Origin: Pyrenochaeta sp. MPI-SDFR-AT-0127
Lineage: Eukaryota > Ascomycota > Dothideomycetes > Pleosporales > Cucurbitariaceae
Assembly: GCA_020747015.1 (NCBI GenBank)
Contig: JAGTJM010000042.1
Coordinates: 186,001-250,000 of the forward strand
DNA: 64,000 nucleotides
Direction of reading: 5' to 3'
The notes under the pieces were generated by a model. The model did no database searches and was not told where the DNA came from. It worked only from the letters and a program-made list of their open reading frames with translations. Each line of letters starts with the position of its first letter. Positions within the stretch are counted from its first letter, which is position 1. Below, piece after piece: positions 10,313 to 20,373 of this stretch. Position numbers and translations under genes: made by a program.

Positions 10313-13300
10313 GAACGAATTCCACGCGTGTTAGGGCCCTTGCGGTCGGAAACGCTACCCATGAACATCTGGATTGGTGGGGGATGTGGAAATGCAATGG
10401 AGAGAAAAAGTGGGTGGCCTGAGTGTGTAAGCGCAACGTCCGCCAATAGACGCTTGCACTCCCAACGAGGGGACAGGCGGCAGTGGCGCTGACTGGTTGC
10501 TCCAAGCGAGGACCATACGATAAACCGAGCAGCTTTTGCAGTAGCGTTGCCTACCCCCGTCTTGGCCGCATGAACATTTTATCACGTGCCGCTACTTATG
10601 CAGTGCCCAGATCTTAGCCGATGCGAGTCGACAAAAGAAGCAAAGGCTTTCCGACAGCCCCTGGTCCCAGTCCCCAAGTTCCAGTCCAACGCACTTCGGG
10701 CCGGCGCCTTTTCTTAGCAGCTTTTTGTGTGGCCTGCGCGCTGGCAGGACGGGCGGAGCTCAGGCAGCGAACATTCTCTGCCGTGCTCCCGTCCTCGAAG
10801 ATGACGCCGTATAGATGACTGCATCGACGCGATACTTTAGTCGATGACAATGCAGAAGCAGTGCTGGGGTGTTCGGCTCCTGGCCTTGTCCATTATTTGC
10901 CCGATCAGCTGCCCTCCACACAGCCCTTGTCCGCGCTGTGACTTCTTGTACAGGTCGCGTTAGGGTTACGGGCCGGGGCGCATTCGTTTCCATCTGGGTC
11001 GCATGGGTGTCCTCCTACGGTAACGTGTCCCACCCACGGCCATCTGCAACTCAAGACGACGGCTTCATCGAGTTTTGCCCGAGCACGTTAGGTTGGCCGC
11101 GGCTGGGTGCTGCATCGGTCCGCATCATGCACGCACAGGGAAGCGGAAAGTGGCCGGAAAACGCTTGTGCTCGTGAGCAGTTCAGCGACCGTAAGACTCA
11201 CGCCAGCACCCGAGCCCAATAAAAAAGAAAATTCATGACACTGAATACAAGCATCAAAGGGTCTGACACTCACGAGTCAGTCACAACAACATAATTCGAC
11301 TTTATGGGGTGATTGTTGGCATCAAAGGCCAACGTCAGCGGTGTGCCTGTTATGGATGGGGATCCCGTCTCTGATTTCTCACCGTGTAATCACACCGATG
11401 ACGGCGTTGATAGTCGTTGCTGCAGCGAATGAACAACACACTGGCTGACTTTGGCCCCACATTGGCTTGCGTCCGCATAAACACGGCTGTCGAGTTTCTG
11501 GAAATTTTACCAGTATCTGTGACGTCTTATAAAGACGACGAGTCGAAGCATTTGAACTATAGCCAGGGTCATGTGGAAAATTGCTGTGATCTGGTCGCGC
11601 TGAGGATGGCGGCTAGGAATGCCCTGCAACAATAAGCAGACAGAGTTTTGCTGACCAAGGGTGCGATTCGAGGCACAGTTGGCCGGCCGAATGCAGTCCC
11701 TCACACCATGACGCTGCAAGGACGGGCTCCTCTGCATCCAAGAATGACCGACCTGCGGTTTTGCGGCGCGCCAAATCTACATCAGGACGCAACACGATGC
11801 GCCCTGCAATGCATGGCCATCACGAGACCGACTACGCCTCTATTGCGAGAGCGTTGGGTACGAGTTGGGTGCGTGGATACCGGCCTTATCGAGACGGCTG
11901 TCACAGCATTGTCCACTTTGCTCAATCTGCTTGACACGACGAGGTGGCACAGATCACCGCTCATGTCGGAGCATTGACGATATCATCCCGTCTGATGCTT
12001 CTCCTTTGGACAGTAGGTGCAGAAACCGAGGTACACGAGATGCGCACAAGCGACAACTGGTGACTGTCTGCCACCGTCTCACAAAACTGCAGTCTCTCCG
12101 CATTTTCCATCTATGCCATGCATATACGGCGGGAAGTCTTTGGTGACACAAGGTTCGTTAATCTATATTCAACGGAGGGATGCGGCCTTTCCACAAAGCG
12201 TGCCGGGCCGCACCTGGCACATGATCCGGACAGCCCACGCGGAACTCCACAGTCAGTTGGTAGCCATGGAAAAAGCCCAATGCGACCAGCGCTTCACGGC
12301 GCGCTCGCTGATGACCACTGATGATGCTATCCGCCTGGATGGATAAAACAGCGGCGGGCGAAGATCACATCCTGGTCCAGCTACCCCACAAATGCACCAC
12401 TCGGTCGGTGTAACCGTGTGGCAGAAGATGAGCGGCACGGGGCGGCACTTTGTGATGCGTAACGCACAAGGCTGCTGACAAGGAGCTAAATAGCCAGAGT
12501 CGCAGCCAACGTTTGTCGGGGGGGCGATTGCCTTGAGGCTGGGTCTCTCACAGACCGCTCACAGCATCTGCGCTCATCTAACGCGTGCTCGTGACGGCCT
12601 CGGACGTCGAATGCGGTGTGGCAGTCAATTAAACTACAACAGCAGCGCCATGCGATTGGCTGGCGCACGTCAGCCCGGTTCAGACATTTTCAATAAGTGC
12701 AGAGGGAAGGATGGCCGGAAGGACGGCTTTTGACCGGTGCGAGCACGTCTTGTGACCTGATGACCACGCAAGGTTTTTTCGTTCACGCATGGCATGATGA
12801 TGATTTACCCGTCGGCCAGCGGCTGCAAGGCACACGCCAGCTGGAAAGCTGGAATTGGAGTGGAATAAACGGGCAGCTCGGGCGGTGATTGGACGATTAA
12901 ATTTCATGGAACCTGGGCGGTGGAACATCCAGATTGTGAATCTGCGGGCCGTCCGCCCCAATCTGGAGGCAGAGACGGGTGTTTGGCGTTTATCGATAGT
13001 CAGGCTAGGAGCAGGTATGGCTGACAGGTTTGCTTGGATGACGGGGGGCGCTGTTTGCTGTGAGCAGCCGTGACTAATGGGCAAAGCGGTCAAGATTGGA
13101 GGAGCGCGGTGCCGAGGCTGGGAAGGGGCAAGGGAAGGCGGCGGCAGCAGAAAGAGTGGATGCGGCAAAGACAGGCGCGCGTCGCTATTCTCCATTGCCC
13201 ACGGTGCGCACATCCGCACTTGTCCGACTGTCGTCACCAGGCGGGCCAGCCGGCACCGCCACGCCCCAGTGAAAGGCTGGGGGGAAGCGTCTGCTGGTCG

Positions 13301-13998
13301 CTTGGGAGCGCGACGAAGGGGGCGTGGGACGAATCACGGGGCGAGGACGGCTAGCAGTTCGCAAGTGAGTTTGGCGGCGCAAGGGAGGGAACGATGTGCC
13401 AAATTGTGGATGGGAGATTGTGGGCTGTGATTTGAGGGCAGAAGTGGGCTGCGGTGCATGTCACCCGGCTTACACGAAGCAATGGCAGCTGAGGAACGAC
13501 ATGTGCGGGTGGCAGTTTGTCGCCAGCAGTCGGCGGGTCCGCTGCCGATTTTTTTTTTCCCAGTCTGAACCCAAAGCCTATTTTTCCAACGCTTTTCACA
13601 GAGGCAAAGGGGAGAGGGGAAGGGGGAGGGGGGATTGGTGGGTGTCGAGCAAAGGCTTCTCCCGGCGCAAGACATTGGTGCTCCCGCGCTTCTCTGAACA
13701 GTGCCCCGCTGACCGAGGGGGTTGCCTGATGTCGCCGAGTCGCACTCGCATGCTCAGCAAAACTAACGAGGGCAGTTCACGTCACTGGTCCGACGCGTTA
13801 CACACCAACAGCCGGGACCAGGATCTAACCGTGTCCTCCAACAGAAAATTGACCGATGCAGGAGCGGACCAGCCCTATCACAGATTGCAACAGATGAAGC
13901 GCAGCCGGCCTAGTCCCTGCCGTCCAGGAATAAGGATGCGGGTTTCCTTCCACGGCTGTCTGGAACGGAACGACTGTCGGCGGTGCTTTGGAAGGGGG

Positions 13999-14035
13999 TG
14001 CGTGTGTGCGTGTGTGCGTGTGTATGTGTGTGTGG
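13999..14035 (+). repeat. GT-rich microsatellite
   Basis: Interrupted (GT)n run containing GTGCGTGTGTGCG and GTGTATGTGTG units. It is simple sequence with no coding role. Confidence 0.85.
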
Positions 14036-14170
14036 TTTTGCGGAAGCTCACCGGATAGCAGCACGCTCGCCATGGCAGGGCCCCAGCAGCCCCTTGCTCG
14101 TGCCGCGGTTCGTGGGCAAAGACGATGCAGACGAGGCCCTGTTGTTGGGGGGTGGACAAGATGGGGCGTT

Positions 14171-14220
14171 GGTGCTGGTGCTGGTGCTGGTGCTGTGCTG
14201 GGTGCTTGATGCTGGCGCTG
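14171..14220 (+). repeat. Imperfect GGTGCT hexamer repeat
   Basis: Four uninterrupted GGTGCT units starting at 14171, followed by degenerate copies. The opposite strand reads as runs of AGCACC. Confidence 0.85.
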
Positions 14221-15416
14221 TGCCACTCGTCCTTGCATAGGCGCGAGGCGAGGGCACAGCGGCCCACACACAGGCACACATGGACATGGACATGGACACA
14301 GCAATGTCGGCTGCAGGCAGGACCAGCAGCCAGAACGGCTGCCAGCGCTGGAGAGAAGGGGGAGGGGATTTGCCCATGTGAAATTATTTGCGGCGGGCGT
14401 GGTGTGTATAATTAAAGGCCGCAGATCACACGCGAGCGGCAGTACCCGAGCTTCTTGGCGACTCACCAGTTGATGAGCAAAGCTGACCGGGCCGCAACAA
14501 ACGCCATGCAGAGACACCAGCTCGACCCCCCCGGCTCGCTGCAAAAAGAGTCATCCGCCGCCCAGCAGCGACCAGCACTGGCGCCGTCCAACGTTGCGCA
14601 GGCCAACTTCCACGCCCCTCCTCCCCCCCTCCCCCCTCCCACTCCCCTCGCCCGTTGCCCCGTTGCGGCCAGCGGTGGGCGACGACAATAGCTGGGTACT
14701 TAGTCTGGCTGCACGGGTGCGGTGGAGTGCATCTGGGCAGATGGGTGTGTGTGCGTGCCGCATGCACTGTGCTTGTACCGCCAAACGCGCTAATTCGAGG
14801 CTCGATCCGTCGCCGTCCTCGCTGCATGGGGCTTGCAGGGATCCGTCCCAAAGGCCAGCAAGAGCGGCGAGAAGGTTTGGGCAGTTCGGGCGCCGCCGTG
14901 GTAGTAATAGCGGCCTCCATCCCGCTCCAACCTGAATCTCCTTTTCGCTTCCACGCTCTTGGGTCTCCTCCACGCGCTTCGAGAAGCCCTTCACTCCGCA
15001 GCCTCCTCCACCTTGCCTCACTCCTCTCCGCACCCTCGAAAGAGCGAGAGCAGAGAGAGAGACAGAGCCCCTGCCGCCCGCTCTGCGCTGCCTCGATCCG
15101 CCCTCCTGCTGCTTCGACAGGCCCTTCCGCCGCCGCCGCCTCCCCCCCAGTCCATCCTACCAGTCCTTGGCCCTGCAATTGGCGCCCATTTTTGCACTGC
15201 CTTCGCTCACCTGCAGCCCGTCCTTGCGGCCCGCACAGTATTTGTGACACCTCACCCGCCCCAGAGGATCTCCCGCACCACCACTCGTCCACCATCTCGA
15301 GGCTGCTTGCCCGTGTGTTCCACTGGTTCATGACCGGCGTGACAGCACCACGTTGCGCCCGCCATTTAATTTAGACACCCGTCAACTCCACCCTCTCAAA
15401 CCCCCAAAACCCGACC

Positions 15417-16756
15417 ATGTTCCCTCACCAACAGGGTGGCCAAGGCCAGCTTCCCACCCATTGGCAGCCCCCAACCTCACAGCAGCCTGCAAATGGCTCC
15501 TATGCGCCCCAGAATCACGTAAGTCGCCCTCCTGCTCATGCCCCCTTGCTAGCTGCCCGCTGACACTGGGGCCCTCGACTTTGTAGATGAACACCACGCT
15601 CCCTCCTCCGCCTCAAGAGCCTCGACCAGACATGCAACATCCCCAGTACCAACAGCCATATCGCCTCCCGGGGCCCAACGAGTGGACTCGCGGTCCTCCT
15701 CCACCAGACTATCGCCAGCAAGGCCCTCCTCCACCGCCCCAGTATGTCCAGCAGCACCACCAGCCGCCAGCTCCTCGCCAGCGCACCGCCATTGCCTGCC
15801 GTTACTGTCGGCGACGCAAGGTAATTTTTATTTTTCCTATCCGCCCAGTCTGCTCACTCTTTTTTTTTTTTTTTGCCATGTATGGGGTCGTGCTCACTCA
15901 ATTCCCTGCATAGATTCGTTGCTCTGGCTTCGAGGCCACCGAGGACGGCCGCTGCTCGAATTGCATGAGGTTCAACCAAGACTGCATATTCACACCCGTC
16001 TCCGCCCAGACGCAGGCCTTTGTCCCAGCCCATACCGTCTGGCGCGGTGTCGGACAGCCTCCACCCATGTATGGCGCCTACGGGCAGCCTCTTCCTCCTG
16101 CGAGCCAGCACGAGGCCTACGCACAGCCAGGTCGCCAGCAGCAGTATCTGCCTAGCCCCACTGCAGGTCCGTACCCAGTCCATTCTGACTATGGTCCTCC
16201 CGGTGCTCCACAAGATGAGGCAAGCCGTGACCCGCTGAGTGGCAGGAAGAGGGCACATCCAGAGCCTCATACTCCCACTCTGCCTCCGCCAAATCCTGGC
16301 GCAGCGTCACAGGCCCCTCTTCGAGGCACTGGACAGGACTATGCATATCCAGAACCACCTCCTCTAACTCCTGCTGCTTCTACAGCTGCTCCTCCTGCTC
16401 CCTACGCGTCCGGCCCTCCTCAACCCCAGCCGTACTACGCCGCACAACCTCCGCGTCAAGCTTCTCCACAAAGCGCTTATCGCTATGAGCCAAGCCGCAC
16501 CTCTTCGTCGCCGCAATCGCAAGCACCCACCACCCCAGGTGTTCCTCCCACCCCTTACTACAATGCTCCTCCACAACCAAATGGTGCCCTGCAACCGCCT
16601 CCACCGCGAAGTGACGGCAGGTCCCCGCCACCTCCCACTTCCCAGGCCGCGAGCAGACCGAGCATGCGCATCAATGATCTTGTCAGCGACAACGGCAATG
16701 GACGCAGCTCGACTGACTCTTCAATGCTGAACATGCTCAACCGCCGACCTATGTAA
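15417..16756 (+). CDS. Zn2Cys6 (fungal binuclear cluster) transcription factor, small, Pro/Gln-rich
   Basis: Exons 15417-15518, 15587-15820 and 15914-16756 give 392 residues. The zinc cluster follows C105-x2-C108-x6-C115-x10-C126-x2-C129-x6-C136; the second intron falls just after CRYCRRRK. Basic residues in RRRKIRC fit DNA contact. No fungal_trans middle-homology domain is visible: most of the protein is Pro/Gln/Ser-rich disorder, with a short hydrophobic motif MRINDLVSDN near the C-terminus that looks conserved-type. Nuclear location and DNA binding follow from the family; targets are unknown. The ATG follows a CT-rich leader and sits in CGACCATGT context. The gene stands alone between two large gene-poor stretches. 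I do not recognise an orthologue with confidence, so I give no symbol. Confidence 0.86.
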
Positions 16757-17929
16757 ATCTTCCGCACCACAACAGGAGATGCTCCAGAGCTGGCCTTTTC
16801 AGGAGCGCTACATATGCCAGATGAAGACGACAATCACAAAATTTCCTCGATTGGATATTTTTATTCCCCCCCGCCGTCTTTTCGTTTCCATGTACAACCT
16901 TGTTTCTCGCCGCTATTCCAGCACTTTCTTCCTTGCAAAGGAGTTCAAGCTGGCAACAGCGTCTTTCTGGGCGGAATTTTGACATTTACAGCGACAAAGA
17001 GCATCAACCGATTTTCCTTATAATATGCGCATCTTTATCTGTCTCTTCCGGGTCTGTTTTCTCGTTGTTATTGTTGTTGTTTTTTAACATCGATATCGAC
17101 TTTTTTTTGACGTAGTGAGAGACGTCTGATTTGCTCTATCCAAGCAGCAGTCGTAATCCGAGAGCACTATTTTCATGTCACCATATCCAAACTCTTCCAC
17201 GTGGGGCTATTTCAATCTTACTATCGGTGGACAGCGCTCGAATTATTCTCCTACATCAAATTGGGTGGTATACTGTCTTTTCCAGCAATACTAGAACAGG
17301 GGTTGCATTATCGGAGGTGCTCTGTACACCATTGCACGCGTTGGGTTACCAGCATAGAGAGCTTCACTGCGTCTGGCTGGGGTTGTGGTCGTTTGTGCTT
17401 TACTCGTTTCCTCGACTATATCTCCTTGGTTTCGATCTGCTGCTCCAACTTTGCTTGGGCAGCTACTGATGCGGCTACTTCTCTCCTGTCTCTACCGGGC
17501 TCGGCACAATTATTTTCCTTTTCCTTTTACTGCGATCGATCTTATCTGGGGAAACAACGGACACTTGGGTGGCAATCTGATTTTTTTTTGCAAGCACGCG
17601 CGTTTGAGCAAAGCGTACTATAGTGTTTTTTGTCTTTTTGATATCTATATCATAAATTGAAGAGGTGTTTTGATGGTGTCATGCTCTTGTCTTTCTTCTT
17701 TGTGAAACGGTGACGTTTTCCTTTCCACAATATGCTCGACTGAGACGAGTATGCTCAGTGAGAATTGTTATTTTATTACCGACTGCTGGTCACATTTCAC
17801 GTCTATCCTCTGCTCCTTCCATCCATGTCATTTCGACATGAACTGCCGGTGGAGCCAAGCCACGTACCAGACAGCCCAGACTTCACTCCGACCCAGCACA
17901 CCACAGCACATGGCAGTGCATGACAAGCA

Positions 17930-17996
17930 GACACACACACACATGGCAAAACACGAGGCACTCACGCGAACACACAAGTGACACACACACACACTA
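17930..17996 (+). repeat. CA-rich microsatellite tract
   Basis: Two (AC)n runs separated by ACACGAGGCACTCACG-type spacer. Simple sequence. Confidence 0.85.
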
Positions 17997-18262
17997 CCCC
18001 CCGTCAACCACGCAAAGCGCACATTCTGTCAAACCAAAGTATAAAAACCAAAAACGACGGCCACCCCTCCCGCCACCCTGACTATCGATTCCTCGCCGCC
18101 CGAAGGGAAGGGAGCGTGCCAGCTTCCCACACCGACCGCCGTCCTGGCCGCCGCGGAAGGGACGGTGCGAGTCGAGCATTTGGCGTCGTTGCCCTGGCCG
18201 GTCCGGCCGACGGCCTCGATTTGATCTCTCTCGCATGACCGGTCCTTGGACGCCCCGCGCCC

Positions 18263-18294
18263 CTACCCTAACGCTACCCTACGCTACCCTACGC
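18263..18294 (+). repeat. Short tandem repeat, unit about CTACCCTACG, three copies
   Basis: The first copy reads CTACCCTAACG and the next two CTACCCTACG. The CCCTA core recalls the fungal telomeric CCCTAA, but there is no perfect telomere array. Confidence 0.8.
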
Positions 18295-19329
18295 AGGAAC
18301 AAAGGAACAAAGCCGACCCAAAATAAAAAGTTGGCCCACTATGCGACCGGCCGGCCCCTACACAAATGGGCGGGGCGGTTTGGGCCACCGCAAACTAGTT
18401 TTGGGCTACTTTATTTTGGTTCCCCTAGTTTAGCGTACCGCTGTTTGGGTTTTGCGAAAAATGGTTGGCACTTTCGGGTTTTAGCTTGGTTTGGGTGGGT
18501 TTCCTTTCTAGTACCGACCTGGTCGTTTGCATGGGAATGGTGGCGTGGAGACTTTCTTGGGTAAGCCGGAGGTGCCGAAACTTGGGGGGGTGGAAGTGTG
18601 TGTGTGTGTATGTGGTTGGTGACTATGACGAAGTTTGGGTTGTGGAGATTGCGAGTTGGGACCAAGAGATAGTCAGGGTCCAAGCAGCGACGAGAGAAGG
18701 GCTGATCCGTGGTTGTGCCCCCTTGACCCAAGCCCGCTGAGCTGGTACATTGTCAGAGCCCACGGCAAAGGTGGGAACATGTCGCTCACGTCAAACCAAA
18801 GGTACATCGAGGGGTTGGGGGTCTTTCCCCCTTACCCTCTTCCTGGAAGGCGCAAAGCGGGCATTCATCCATCTTTCCCCAGTTGATGAAGCAAATCGAA
18901 AACAAACAGTTCCCCTTTTTTCTGTGCCGCACCACCAACCTAACATTGCTCCAGACTCGTCTTGCCATCTCTTTTCACTACTAAACTTTCCAGGTCTCAG
19001 CATTCGATTTGACGCCATGTTACCAAGCCCCCCTTCCCATCCTTCCCCGATCCATCAGCCTCAATAAGCACAGAACCATGGATTGAACGCGCCCACAAAA
19101 AAAAACGCCTTTCCTCTTAACCCATTAAACCCCCCGATCCCAAACTCCCCAATCCCAATCCCACAACCCCAGCCGAACGCCAGGCATCCCATGTCCCGCG
19201 AAAAGAAAGAAAGAACGAAAGGGAAGAAAAAAGGACCCCCCCGCCCCATAAATCCCTAAACCCTACAATCATTCCTCTCCATTCCCATTTCCAGCACCGC
19301 CCCCCCGTCCATAAGGGCGCCGCGTGACC

Positions 19330-19545
19330 CGTAGATTTTTTTTTCTTCTTTCCCCCGCCCCCGGTTTGCTGAACCCTTGTGTGGTTACTCCCTTATTTTT
19401 TTTTTTCGCTCCGTCGTGTGTTTCCCCGACTGTTTCTGCCTGCGTTAGTGTACCACAGAAAATCAATTCTGTCGCCTGCTTCTGCGGGATTCTGTCTGGG
19501 CCGCTCCCCCTGGATGCGGCTCAGGGGGCCATGGCAGCCAAGGTG
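19330..19545 (+). promoter_or_regulatory. Orphan promoter-like segment with ATG and splice donor
   Basis: A strongly pyrimidine-rich stretch (T and C tracts at about 19336-19410) is followed by GGCCATGGCAGCCAAGGTGAGT. A Kozak-like ATG gives Met-Ala-Ala-Lys and then a perfect GTGAGT donor. This is the look of a first coding exon, but I found no second exon with recognisable coding content. It may be an unrecognised small gene, a non-coding transcript or chance. Confidence 0.3.
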
Positions 19546-20373
19546 AGTGGTAGAGAGCGATGGGGAGGCTTGCAAGGGGGCCTAGTGTGAATGGACCGAG
19601 GGGCAGAGGGTTGTGGGAGCGAGGCATGTCCCCCGGTGATTATCCGATCAGCGGGATCTTTTGGGGGGCGTTGGAATGCCGGAGGGGAAGGCGAATGGAG
19701 GGGGAGGGATTTGACAAGGAGGGGCAGAGAAAGATAGGGGGTGATGTGGATAAGCTGATGAGTGTGGGTTAAGGGCCACGAGCAGCGCCTGGAGGCTCTT
19801 CTGTTTGCTATGGTTTGTTGCAAAGACACTGCTGGACTCGTGGCAGTGTGGTGTTTGACTGAACATTCCTTTCCATGAGTAGACCCTGTTCGGCAGATCC
19901 AAAGGAATGGCCGGACTGTGGACGGGAAGCCCCCTCATTATAGAGCAGACAAAGAGAAAGGGTAATGCTACATAGACCCCTGAGTGGTATGCTTTCGAAC
20001 TGAGTCTTTGAATATCTCAGCAGAGATGCCTTTTCTACCATTGATCTGCACCCATCGCCGCGAACGGCTTCTCTATCGTCAGGAATGCGGGTGACAACAA
20101 CAAAGGCGACAGTCATAGCAAAGCCATGCCAGAAATGTGAGCAGACTCCACTACCATACAATACAGTAATGCAATCGTCACTCTTTTCACATCCATCTGC
20201 GTGAGTATGCCATACCTCTTCACTGTCACTACGATCGACCGCGAAGCGACCGCGAACACCTCTTGGGCGCACCGGCGACCCTGTCCCATACTTCACGAAC
20301 CCTTCGCATGCCCCTTTCCGAAGCGGACGCGATTGCTACAGATACTGTGAGTGCGTGGTCAGTGTAGACCTTT

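Larger units (their letters stand above)
10313..15416. other. Gene-poor region, 5.1 kb, upstream of the Zn2Cys6 gene
   Basis: Many short open frames occur on both strands, but none shows family motifs, and they overlap one another; I call none. The first part is mixed-composition non-coding DNA. From about 14.5 kb the plus strand becomes pyrimidine-rich, as in a fungal promoter and 5' leader, up to the ATG at 15417. It contains a GT-rich run (about 13999-14035), an imperfect GGTGCT repeat (14171-14220) and C-tracts (about 14620-14650). A long leader, small regulatory peptides or a non-coding RNA are possible; the sequence alone does not decide. Confidence 0.55.
16757..20373. other. Gene-poor region, 3.6 kb, between convergent genes
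   Basis: Flanked by two gene 3' ends (Zn2Cys6 on plus, large unknown on minus), so no known gene needs a promoter here. 16.76-17.7 kb is T-rich on the plus strand and may be a long 3' UTR. 17.93-18.0 kb is CA-rich; 18.24-18.3 kb has a CTACCCTACG tandem; 19.0-19.5 kb is made of A, C and T tracts and looks promoter-like. I see no convincing coding frame. Confidence 0.55.

Noticed and set aside
13396..15374. Several 220-300 codon frames on both strands (for example 13396-14058, 13825-14544, 14426-15331, 14655-15374)
   Set aside because: They overlap each other on opposite strands in a GC- and repeat-rich region, and their composition is biased by GT and GGTGCT repeats. No motif was seen.
18263..18294. 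Interstitial telomere repeat
   Set aside because: Only three imperfect CTACCCTACG copies; no TTAGGG/CCCTAA array.
19808..20296. 162-codon minus-strand frame with one hydrophobic stretch
   Set aside because: No family motif, lies downstream of the 859-residue gene, and no promoter-like context. Possibly 3' UTR.
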